Positions 41,660 to 49,179 of a DNA stretch of 64,000 bases are shown here, piece after piece. The notes beneath the pieces are model-generated. The model was not told the origin of the DNA. It ran no database searches and was given only the letters and a program-made list of their open reading frames with translations. The translations under genes and the position numbers were made by a program. Origin of the DNA: Isoalcanivorax pacificus W11-5 (GTDB taxonomy: Bacteria > Pseudomonadota > Gammaproteobacteria > Pseudomonadales > Alcanivoracaceae); assembly GCF_000299335.2 (NCBI RefSeq), contig NZ_CP004387.1:2418001-2482000 (forward strand), read 5' to 3'. Within the stretch, counting starts at the first letter, position 1; every line of letters begins with the position of its first letter.

Positions 41660-41986
41660 TCATGTACCTGCTGGCTCGGTCGGCTCCGGATAACTGAAGA
41701 CCGCCTCGTATTCGATCAAGTCGCCACGTTGCCCGACGGGCACCAGAAACACCGGCGTTTCGCCAAGGGTGTCGTGGGTCAGCAGAAACGTGGCCTGCAC
41801 CAGCGGCTGGGCCGCCGGCGCAGTGAACAACAATGCAAACTGCACATAGCCCGACCGGGCCGGGCTTTCCGTGACCTGCTCCAGCAACAGCGGCACGCAC
41901 ACCTCGCCCGCCGTGCTTCGCACCCGCGTGACAAATGTACTGCCACAGGCCGCATGAGCCTGCGCCAGTGTCAGCAGATCGCTCAT
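41660..41986 (-). CDS. DUF6916-like protein, cytoplasmic-looking
   Basis: This 108-residue protein has LTLAQAHAACGSTFVTRVRS, then GYVQFALLFTAPAAQPLVQA and FLLTHDTLGETPVFLVPVGQ, the same F-x-L-x-F / H-x-x-L-G-E-x-x-x-F-L order as the lipoprotein downstream. No signal peptide is visible. The start overlaps the GNAT stop by four bases (ATGA), so expression is coupled. The function is unknown; I recall the domain beside collar-type proteins, which suggests a chaperone or capping role, but that is inference. Confidence 0.8.
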   Translation of the reverse strand: MSDLLTLAQAHAACGSTFVTRVRSTAGEVCVPLLLEQVTESPARSGYVQFALLFTAPAAQPLVQATFLLTHDTLGETPVFLVPVGQRGDLIEYEAVFSYPEPTEPAGT

Positions 41987-42498
41987 GAGGCACTCCGGCG
42001 GGCCGCTTGCGGGTACCAGACCATGCGCGCATGGGCCGGCGCGCTCTGGCCGTCCAGTTGAAAACCGAACTGCGCATAGAAACGGGCCAGATCGGCGCGG
42101 TCACTCGCCACACTCAGGGAAACCGGGGTGTTGATCTGCTGTGCCACGGACTGCACGGCCTGAATCAGCGTCTGGCCGTAACCGTGGCCGCGTGCGGCGG
42201 GAATAAAGGAAATATCGACGATATGTACCGTGCCACGGCTGAAGTCGAGGATCAGCCGGCCAATACGGTCATCATGCAGTCCGACGACGAAATGCATGGC
42301 TTCCGGAAAGTCGGTGCCATAGCTTTCGGTCTGGGCGCGAAACTGGAGTTCGATCAGGCATTCGGCGAGGTCACGGTCCGGCAGGATACGCAGGTCGTCG
42401 CGGGTGGAGCTGTAGAGCGACGCCAGGAACGCGGCATCCCCATCATTGGCCGGCCGCAGGGACAATCCCCCGGGCAGGCGAACACCAGCGGCCAACAT
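41983..42498 (-). CDS. GNAT-family N-acetyltransferase
   Basis: This 171-residue acyltransferase has LSLRPANDGDAAFLASLYSS at the N-terminus, the central strand VGLHDDRIGRLILDFSRGT, and the acetyl-CoA loop IPAARGHGYGQTLIQAVQSV, with VSLSVASDRADLARFYAQFG at the end. I chose the ATG at 42498 because GGGGGAAAGGAT lies just before it; earlier ATGs lack support. It is the first gene of the operon that continues through DUF6916, the collar trio and the giant surface protein, so its substrate may be one of these proteins. Confidence 0.9.
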   Translation of the reverse strand: MLAAGVRLPGGLSLRPANDGDAAFLASLYSSTRDDLRILPDRDLAECLIELQFRAQTESYGTDFPEAMHFVVGLHDDRIGRLILDFSRGTVHIVDISFIPAARGHGYGQTLIQAVQSVAQQINTPVSLSVASDRADLARFYAQFGFQLDGQSAPAHARMVWYPQAARRSAS

Positions 42499-42764
42499 AT
42501 CCTTTCCCCCGAAAATGATGGCCATATGGCTGCAGACTTCTTGTGGTCCGCAGCATGAAAAATGACCGATCACGGCTAGGCGCGCAAGATATCAGCACGC
42601 TCACGCCACTGTCCATCTTCACGCCGCCCCTTTCCCCCTTCCCAGGACATGCTGGACGACAGGACAAAAAAAATGGCGTCATGATCACAACGTGAGACAA
42701 ACGGTCTATAGGGCTTTGGCAAAGCTGGCGCCCCCTGATTTTGGTGTCCGACGCGCCTTATTGG

Positions 42765-42893
42765 GTCTGACGTCTGACGTCTGACGTCTGACGCTAAAAG
42801 CGCTTGATATCCGATGCAGGCAGCACCGCATCGCTATTGGCAGACTCGTTTGATTCGGGTTTGGCGTCAGACGTCCGACGTCCGACGTCCGAC
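42765..42893. repeat. GTCNGAC-array repeat, copy 1
   Basis: Four GTCTGAC heptamers (42765-42792) stand at one end and GTCAGAC plus three GTCCGAC (42866-42893) at the other. The 73-base core contains AAGCGCTT..ATCCGATGC and GGCAGA.TCGTTTG.TTCGGG-type blocks. Both blocks recur, in reverse orientation, in the copy at 47431. The rest of the 42574-42970 gap holds the fadB-type terminator and no gene. Confidence 0.7.
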
Positions 42894-42922
42894 CCTGTTT
42901 GTCACGCCAATCCGCGATGAAC

Positions 42923-42950
42923 AAAAAAAGCCCGCCGGTCGGCGGGCTTC
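42923..42950 (-). terminator. Intrinsic terminator of the beta-oxidation operon
   Basis: On the - strand AAGCCCGCCG and CGGCGGGCTT form a GC-rich hairpin followed by TTTTTTG, about 20 bases past the stop at 42971. It is the clearest rho-independent terminator in the window. Confidence 0.88.
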
Positions 42951-42970
42951 TCGTCACGCAGCATCCAGAC

Positions 42971-45133
42971 TTACTTGAACACTTCGCCTTTTTCCGCTTT
43001 TTCCACCAGCAGCTTCGGCGCGGTGAAGCGATCACCGTACTTTGCTTTCAACGCGTCGGCACGCTGCACGAAACCACGCAGGCCACCCTCGTACTGGTTC
43101 ATGTACTGCATCACGCCGCCGGTCCAGGCCGGGAAGCCGATGCCGAAGATGGAGCCGATGTTAGTGTCGCCGACAGATTCCAGCACACCCTCTTCGAAGC
43201 ACTTCACGGTTTCGATCGCTTCGGCAAACAGCATCCGCTCCTGCATGTCCTGGAACGGGATTGTCTGATCGCCACCGAAGGCGTCTTTCAGGCCCGGCCA
43301 GATGTGCGGCTTGCCGTTTTCCGGGTACTCGTAGAAGCCGGCACCGTCGAGTTTGCCCGGCCGCTTGAACTCGTTGACCATGCGATCCATCACCGCCAGC
43401 GCCGGATGCTTGATCGGCTCCTGGCCAGCGGCCTTGGCCGCGGCTTCGTATTCACCGGCAATCTTCAGTGACAGCTTCATGTTGATCTCGTCCATCAGCT
43501 TCAGCGCGCCGACCGGGTAACCGGCCTGGGTGGCGGCCTGCTCGATGGAGACGGGGCTGATGCCCTCACCGACCATGACAATCGCTTCGTTGATGAAGGT
43601 ACCGATCACACGGCTGGTGAAGAAGCCACGGGAGTCGTTGACGACAATCGGGGTCTTCTTGATCTGCAGCGTGTAGTCGAACACCTTTGCCAGCACTTCG
43701 TCGCTGGTGTTCTTGCCACGGATGATTTCCACCAGCGGCATCTTGTCCACCGGGCTGAAGAAGTGGATACCGATAAAGTTCGGCTGGTTCTTCACGCCCT
43801 CGGCCAGGCCGGCAATCGGCAAGGTAGAGGTGTTGGAGCCGAGCACGGCGTCCGGGTTCACCACGTCTTCGATTTCCTGGAATACCTTGTGCTTGAGTTC
43901 GGTGTTCTCGAACACCGCCTCGATCACAAAGTCCACGCCGGCCAGGTCTTTGGCGTCGGCCGTCGGCGTGATGCGCGCCAGGATTTCCTCTTTCTTCTCC
44001 TTGGTCATCTTGCCCTTGGAGACTTCTTTGTCGAGCAGCTTGCGCGAGTAGTCCTTGCCCTTCTCGGCGTTTTCCAGCGACACATCCTTGAGCACCACTT
44101 CGGCGCCGGAACGGGCGGTGACGTAGGCAATGCCGGCGCCCATCATGCCCGCACCCAGCACGGCCACTTTCTCGGCCTTGTACTTCGGCACATCTTTCGG
44201 ACGGCTGGCACCGGCGTTGATGGCCTGCAGGTTGAAGAAGAACGCGGTGATCATGTTCTTCGCCACCTGGCTGGTCACCAGTGACACAAAATAGCGGCCT
44301 TCGATGGTGGAGGCGTTATCGAAATCCACCTGCGCGCCTTCCACGGCCGCCGACATGATCGCCAGCGGCGCCGGGTAATTGGCACCCTTGATCTGCTTGC
44401 GCAGGTTGGCCGGGAACGCCGGCAGGTTCATGGCAAATGCCGGGGTCTTCGGATCGCCGCCCGGAATCTTGTAGCCCTGCACATCCCACGGCTGTTGCGC
44501 CTTCGGGTTGGCCTTGATCCAGGCGCGCGCCTTGGCCAGCATGTCGTCGCGGTCGTCCGCCAGTTCGTGGATCAGGCCCACGGACTTGGCTTTCTCCGCC
44601 TTCATCCGCTGGCCTTGCATCAGCACGTTCATCAGCGCGTTCTGGATGCCCAGCATGCGCACCACACGGGTGACACCGCCGCCGCCCGGCAGCAGGCCCA
44701 GGGTCACTTCCGGCAGGCCGAACTGTGCCGACTTGTCGTTGATGGCCACGCGGTAATGGCAGGCCAGGGCGATTTCCAGACCACCGCCCAGCGCGGTGCC
44801 GTTGAGCGCCGCAACGACCGGCTTGCCCAGGGTTTCGATGACACGCAGCTGGCGCTTGATCTCGGTCACCCCGGCCAGAAAGCGCTCGGCGTCTTCCTGT
44901 TTGGCTTTCAGCAGGTCACGCAGGTCGCCGCCGGCAAAGAAGGTTTTCTTCGCAGAGGTGATGATGACACCGGCGATGTCGTTCTTTTCCTTTTCCAGAC
45001 GCTCGACCACGGCCGCCATGGAACGGCCATACAGCTCGTTCATGGTGTTGGCGGACTGGTTCGGATCATCCAGCGTCAGCGTCACGATGTTGTCCGCGTC
45101 TTTTTCCCAACGGATGGCTGTTTGTTCACTCAT
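42971..45133 (-). CDS. Multifunctional fatty-acid oxidation protein (enoyl-CoA hydratase / 3-hydroxyacyl-CoA dehydrogenase)
   Basis: This 720-residue two-enzyme chain carries out two beta-oxidation steps in the cytoplasm. The N-terminal crotonase domain has GVIITSAKKTFFAGGDLRDL, ALNGTALGGGLEIALACHYR and PEVTLGLLPGGGGVTRVVRM. The dehydrogenase domain begins KVAVLGAGMMGAGIAYVTAR (NAD site) and includes FIGIHFFSPVDKMPLVEIIR and VVNDSRGFFTSRVIGTFINE. The C-terminal domain has AGYPVGALKLMDEI. Its order matches FadB/FadJ. The ATG at 45133 has GGAG upstream. It follows the thiolase gene by 32 bases, and a strong terminator ends the operon. Whether it is FadB- or FadJ-like is not decided. Confidence 0.95.
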   Translation of the reverse strand: MSEQTAIRWEKDADNIVTLTLDDPNQSANTMNELYGRSMAAVVERLEKEKNDIAGVIITSAKKTFFAGGDLRDLLKAKQEDAERFLAGVTEIKRQLRVIETLGKPVVAALNGTALGGGLEIALACHYRVAINDKSAQFGLPEVTLGLLPGGGGVTRVVRMLGIQNALMNVLMQGQRMKAEKAKSVGLIHELADDRDDMLAKARAWIKANPKAQQPWDVQGYKIPGGDPKTPAFAMNLPAFPANLRKQIKGANYPAPLAIMSAAVEGAQVDFDNASTIEGRYFVSLVTSQVAKNMITAFFFNLQAINAGASRPKDVPKYKAEKVAVLGAGMMGAGIAYVTARSGAEVVLKDVSLENAEKGKDYSRKLLDKEVSKGKMTKEKKEEILARITPTADAKDLAGVDFVIEAVFENTELKHKVFQEIEDVVNPDAVLGSNTSTLPIAGLAEGVKNQPNFIGIHFFSPVDKMPLVEIIRGKNTSDEVLAKVFDYTLQIKKTPIVVNDSRGFFTSRVIGTFINEAIVMVGEGISPVSIEQAATQAGYPVGALKLMDEINMKLSLKIAGEYEAAAKAAGQEPIKHPALAVMDRMVNEFKRPGKLDGAGFYEYPENGKPHIWPGLKDAFGGDQTIPFQDMQERMLFAEAIETVKCFEEGVLESVGDTNIGSIFGIGFPAWTGGVMQYMNQYEGGLRGFVQRADALKAKYGDRFTAPKLLVEKAEKGEVFK

Positions 45134-45165
45134 GCTTTTTCTCCGGATTCGTTCAACGCGGCTTT

Positions 45166-46377
45166 TTACAAACGCTCGATGATGGTGGCGATACCCATGC
45201 CGCCGCCCACGCACAGGGTGCACAGGCCGTAGCGCAGGTTGCGGCGCTCCAGCTCGTCCAGCACGGTGCCCAGGATCATGGCGCCGGTGGCGCCGAGCGG
45301 GTGGCCCATGGCAATCGAACCGCCGTTCACGTTGACTTTTTCCGCCGGCAGGTTGAGGTCTTTCATGAAACGCATGGCCACGGAGGCAAACGCTTCGTTG
45401 ATTTCGTACAGGTCGATCTGCTCGGCGGTCAGGCCGGCTTTCGCCAGGGCCTTTTTCGCCGCCGGGGCCGGCCCGGTGAGCATGATGGTGGCGTCGGCAC
45501 CGCTGATGGCGGTGGCGACCACGCGGGCACGCGGCGTGATGCCGAAATCCTTGCCCACTTTTTCGTTGCCGATCATCACCAGCGCGGCGCCGTCAACGAT
45601 GCCGGAGGAGTTGCCGGCGTGGTGTACGTGGTCGATCTTTTCGATCCAGTGGTATTTCTGCAGCGCCACGGCATCGAAGCCCCCCATCTCGCCCATCATG
45701 GCGAACGAGGGTTGCAGCTTGCCGAGGGATTCCGCAGTGGTGCCGGCGCGGACGTGCTCGTCACGGTCGAGTACCACGACACCGTTCTGGTCTTTTACCG
45801 GAACCACGGATTTCGCAAAGTAGCCTTTTTCCCAGGCTTCCGCCGCGCGGCGCTGGGATTCGGCGGCGAAGGTGTCCACGTCTTCACGGGAAAAGCCTTC
45901 GATGGTGGCGATCAGGTCGGCGCCAATGCCCTGCGGCACAAAGCCGGTGCGGTAGTTGGTCACCGGGTCCATGGCCCAGGCACCGCCGTCAGAGCCCATC
46001 GGAATGCGGCTCATGGATTCCACACCACCGACCAGCACCAGGTCATCCCAGCCGGAAGCGACTTTCTGCGCGCCGGTGTTCACGGCTTCCAGGCCCGAGG
46101 CGCAGAAGCGGTTGAGCTGGTAACCGGCCACGGTGTCCGGCAGGCCGGCGGCCAGCGCGGTGGTCTTGGCGATACAGGCGCCCTGGTCACCGACCGGGGT
46201 CACGACGCCGAGCAGGATGTCGTCGATCCGGTTCGGGTCCATGTTCGGGAAACGGGCCTGCAGCTCGTGGACCAGGCCCACGGTCAGGTCCAGCGGCTTC
46301 ACCGTGTGCAGGGAGCCGTCTTTCTTGCCCCGGCCACGGGGGGTGCGAATCGCGTCGTAAATATAGGCTTCGGTCAT
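45166..46377 (-). CDS. Acetyl-CoA acyltransferase (thiolase)
   Basis: This 403-residue thiolase cleaves 3-ketoacyl-CoA with CoA. It has the acylated nucleophile C92 ([20 protein letters not shown]), the motif [20 protein letters not shown] with the catalytic histidine, and the C-terminal general-base cysteine C389 ([16 protein letters not shown]). The N-terminus ([20 protein letters not shown]) is standard. It is the first gene of a two-gene beta-oxidation operon, and the partner is the multifunctional protein downstream. Confidence 0.95.
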   Translation of the reverse strand: MTEAYIYDAIRTPRGRGKKDGSLHTVKPLDLTVGLVHELQARFPNMDPNRIDDILLGVVTPVGDQGACIAKTTALAAGLPDTVAGYQLNRFCASGLEAVNTGAQKVASGWDDLVLVGGVESMSRIPMGSDGGAWAMDPVTNYRTGFVPQGIGADLIATIEGFSREDVDTFAAESQRRAAEAWEKGYFAKSVVPVKDQNGVVVLDRDEHVRAGTTAESLGKLQPSFAMMGEMGGFDAVALQKYHWIEKIDHVHHAGNSSGIVDGAALVMIGNEKVGKDFGITPRARVVATAISGADATIMLTGPAPAAKKALAKAGLTAEQIDLYEINEAFASVAMRFMKDLNLPAEKVNVNGGSIAMGHPLGATGAMILGTVLDELERRNLRYGLCTLCVGGGMGIATIIERL

Positions 46378-46599
46378 GGAGAGGGTCCTTTCGCCTTCGT
46401 CTCAGCAGGATGATGTCGGTCGCACGGCGAGTTCGCCGGTTGAGGGCCACTACCTTGCATCAGCCCGGGGAGCCGGACAATGACAGGAGTGCTCAACCGC
46501 GCTGATCAGATTGGCTAATCCGCTCAGCGTGAAAAAAACCTCGCAAAACCAGGCACCTGCGTACCTGCCGGCCCGCCCGGGCCAATAGGCTGGCAGGCG

Positions 46600-46628
46600 T
46601 TGACCGGTCGCCGGGAGCGGCCTAATGT
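46600..46628 (+). promoter_or_regulatory. Sigma-70-like promoter for the GST-like gene
   Basis: TTGACC (46600-46605) and TAATGT (46623-46628) are separated by exactly 17 bases, ending 32 bases before the ATG at 46661. This is the best-formed promoter I can see in the window. Confidence 0.6.
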
Positions 46629-46660
46629 GCCGGGCAGACACACCACAGGAGAGATTGTCT

Positions 46661-47416
46661 ATGAGCGCAGTGCTCGATTTCAGTACCTCGATGCTGGCCA
46701 CCCTGAGCGAGCAGGGCCGTGGCGTGCAGTCCCGTGCCGCCGCACGCCAGCCGGAAGAGCTGCTGGAACTGTATGACATGGAGGGCTGCCCGTTCTGCCG
46801 CCTGGTGCGCGAAGCACTGACGGACCTGGACCTGGACGCGATGATCTACCCCTGCCCGAAGGGCGGCACCCGGTTCCGCCCGCTGGTGGAAAAACTCGGT
46901 GGCGTACAGCAGTTCCCGTTCCTGATGGACCCGAACACCGACGAAGCGCTGTATGAATCCGCCGACATCATCGCCTATCTCTATGCCACCTACGGCGACC
47001 GCCCGGCACCGCGCCAGTGGCTGACCAAATCCGTCCACACCGCCGGCTCACTCGGCGCCTCGGTGCTGCGCCGTGGCCGGGGCCTGCGCGCCCGCGAGGC
47101 CCGCATGCCACAGGAGCCGCTGGAACTGTTCAGCTTCGAGGCCAGCCCGTTTGCGCGCCCGGTGCGTGAACTGCTGACGGAGCTGGAAATCCCCTACGTC
47201 CTGCGCCAGACCGGCCGCACGCAGGCAATGGACTGGGCGCTGCCGGCGATACGCGACCGTATTGCACCGGATTACCGGCCGACGCAGCGCAATCGCGTGG
47301 AGTTGCTTGCGCGCGCCGGCCGTGTGGCAGTGCCTTATCTGATTGATCCGAACACGGGCGTGGAGATGTTCGAGTCGCAGGAGATCATTCGTTATCTGAA
47401 CGGCGAATACGCGTGA
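46661..47416 (+). CDS. Protein with two tandem GST N-terminal (thioredoxin-fold) domains
   Basis: This 251-residue protein has two glutaredoxin/GST_N-like domains in a row. The first keeps a redox-type C43-P-F-C46 in ELYDMEGCPFCRLVREALTD and ends FLMDPNTDEALYESADIIAY. The second (ELFSFEASPFARPVRELLTE, PYLIDPNTGVEMFESQEIIR) has SPFA in place of CPFC, so its active cysteines are lost. The two halves are clearly an internal duplication, and no GST C-terminal helical domain is present. The ATG at 46661 follows ACAGGAGAGATTGTCT. A single gene with its own promoter; the function is probably thiol redox. Confidence 0.88.
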   Translation: MSAVLDFSTSMLATLSEQGRGVQSRAAARQPEELLELYDMEGCPFCRLVREALTDLDLDAMIYPCPKGGTRFRPLVEKLGGVQQFPFLMDPNTDEALYESADIIAYLYATYGDRPAPRQWLTKSVHTAGSLGASVLRRGRGLRAREARMPQEPLELFSFEASPFARPVRELLTELEIPYVLRQTGRTQAMDWALPAIRDRIAPDYRPTQRNRVELLARAGRVAVPYLIDPNTGVEMFESQEIIRYLNGEYA

Positions 47417-47430
47417 GGAGCGGGGCGGGC

Positions 47431-47646
47431 GTCGGACGTCGGACGTCGGACGTCGGACGTCGGACGCCAAACCCGAAACAAACGATTCTGCCCATGAAGA
47501 AGTGGTGTTGTCTGTTGGGCTTCACGCTCTTCGGGGCGGTCGGCCCTGAACAGGATCACGCCGCAACGCAGCAGGGCAGTGCTCCCGCATCGGATACCAA
47601 GCGCTTCTGGCTTCTGGCTTCTGGCGTCCGACGTCCGACGTCCGAC
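47431..47646. repeat. GTCNGAC-array repeat, copy 2 (inverted relative to copy 1)
   Basis: Five GTCGGAC heptamers (47431-47465) and three GTCCGAC (47626-47646) bound a 160-base core. Read on the - strand the core has the same two blocks as the copy at 42765 (AAGCGCTTGGTATCCGATGC and TCGTTTGTTTCGGGTTTGGC), with about 87 extra bases between them. The extra piece includes a short frame starting MKKWCCLLGFTLFG that I do not accept as a gene. It fills most of the gap between the GST-like and MFS genes. Confidence 0.7.
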
Positions 47647-47680
47647 CCTACATCATCACCCTAACCCGCGATGCCCCTCG

Positions 47681-49045
47681 TTATTTGTGTTCGGGGTCCG
47701 GCCCGGTGACGTCGTCGTCCGGCAGCGGCTCGATCTGCTCCGGGTCAATCACCATCATTTCCAGTTTGTCCGCCAGATCCCATTCCGCCGGCTCACCCGG
47801 ATGATGTTCCTCGAATTCCTCGTTACGCGGGTCCAGCTCCATCAGCACCGGCGTGGAAATCGGGCCCAGGGTGACATATTCGCCCTGCTCTTCCAGCGGC
47901 ACCGCGTCGCTGACACGGAACAGGTACTGCACCGCTATCCCCGCCAGCAACAGTGACAGGCCAATGAACACAAACAATGCCGGGTCACCGAACACCCCCA
48001 TCAACGCCGCCCCCAGCAACGGGCCGATCATGGTGCCCACACCGTAGGTGCGCAGCATGCCGGCGCAGGCGGCCACCAGTTGATCATTCGGCAACTGGTC
48101 ATTGGCCAGCGCCACGCTGACCGGGTACATGCCGGTGGCCAGCGCATACAGGGCACCCGACAGCCCGAACAGCGCGATCACCGAGGCTGTGCCAAGCAGC
48201 GCCGTCCCGACTGCCGCCAGCGCCCCGGTGAACAGCAACGCGGTCAGCACTGGCAGCCGGCCCCAGCGATCTGACAGCCAGCCCGCCGGCCACTGCAACA
48301 GCACCGCGCAGAACACGCTGAACGCCATATACCAGGCAACCTCGGAAACGTCCCTCCCGGCCTGCAGGGCATACACCGGCGCCAGTGCGGCGAAGGCACC
48401 GAGTGCAATGCCGGACGCCAGCGCGCCGGTGGTCCCGGCCGGCGCCTGCCGGGCCAGCCGGCGCCAGCCCATGGATTCCGTCGAGGACGGTGGCGTGGGG
48501 ATCAGGCTCTGGGTCAGTGACAGCGGCACCAGCGACAACACGATCAGCATCGCCACCACGGTATAGGCCACGAATTCCATCGGATTGCCAAAGCCAACCA
48601 GTATCTGGCCCGCTGCGGACGCCATATAGAAGTTAATGGTGTAGACCCCGAGCAGCTTGCCACGGGAATCATTGGTGGCGCGGTCGTTGATCCAGCTTTC
48701 GGTGACAGTCATCAGGCCGGCCAGGCAGAAGCCGACCACCAGGCGCATCAGCGCCCACGCCGGGGCACTGACAAACAGCGGGTGCGCCAGGGTGGTGGCG
48801 CAGGCCAGCGCCGCGAACACGGCAAAGGCACGAATGTGACCCACCTTGCGAATCACGCCGACACCATAGATGGCGCCCAGCACGAAACCGGTGGAATAGA
48901 AGGCCATCACCACACCGAGCAGCAGCTTGGGCACGCCTTCCATATCCAGGCGCAGGGCCACCAGGGTACCGAGCATGGCACTGCCGCTGACCAGCAACGC
49001 AAGGCTCATGAACAGCGCGACGACGGAAACGAGTACGGCTTTCAT
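47681..49045 (-). CDS. MFS transporter, YcaD-like
   Basis: This 454-residue inner-membrane transporter has twelve hydrophobic segments and the conserved blocks ALRLDMEGVPKLLLGVVMAF, GLMTVTESWINDRATNDSRG, KLLGVYTINFYMASAAGQIL and PAGWLSDRWGRLPVLTALLF. The TESWIN pattern and N-terminus resemble the YcaD group of unknown substrate. A hydrophilic C-terminal tail of about 60 residues is acidic (DPRNEEFEEHHPGEPAEWDL) and probably cytoplasmic. It is followed on its strand by the GTCNGAC repeat rather than a terminator. Confidence 0.88.
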   Translation of the reverse strand: MKAVLVSVVALFMSLALLVSGSAMLGTLVALRLDMEGVPKLLLGVVMAFYSTGFVLGAIYGVGVIRKVGHIRAFAVFAALACATTLAHPLFVSAPAWALMRLVVGFCLAGLMTVTESWINDRATNDSRGKLLGVYTINFYMASAAGQILVGFGNPMEFVAYTVVAMLIVLSLVPLSLTQSLIPTPPSSTESMGWRRLARQAPAGTTGALASGIALGAFAALAPVYALQAGRDVSEVAWYMAFSVFCAVLLQWPAGWLSDRWGRLPVLTALLFTGALAAVGTALLGTASVIALFGLSGALYALATGMYPVSVALANDQLPNDQLVAACAGMLRTYGVGTMIGPLLGAALMGVFGDPALFVFIGLSLLLAGIAVQYLFRVSDAVPLEEQGEYVTLGPISTPVLMELDPRNEEFEEHHPGEPAEWDLADKLEMMVIDPEQIEPLPDDDVTGPDPEHK

Positions 49046-49117
49046 GCGCCGCAGTCTAGCAGCGCACCGGGTACCCCGCGACCCACTGGCGGAGGAGGGG
49101 TGTAAAAAGGTTTGTGA

Positions 49118-49172
49118 GGGGCGGGCTACGAATTGCGAGCCATAACGCCAGCAACTCGCAGCTCGCCGCTAT
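49118..49172. repeat. Short intergenic inverted repeat, REP-like, copy 2
   Basis: GCGGGCTACGAATTGCGAGC and a downstream CTCGCAGCTCGCCGC form an imperfect inverted repeat. GCGGGCT and TGCGAGCCA match the spacer at 7021-7077. It lies just past the RimK-like stop. Confidence 0.4.
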
Positions 49173-49179
49173 CGTCCTG

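Noticed and set aside
42765-47646. GTCNGAC arrays considered as a CRISPR array
   Set aside because: The units are 7 bases with no spacers between them, and no cas gene is present.
47413-47664. An 83-codon frame containing MKKWCCLLGFTLFG, looking like a short exported protein
   Set aside because: It lies entirely in the GTCNGAC repeat. Copy 1 of the repeat lacks this part, and both ends of the frame are translated heptamers.
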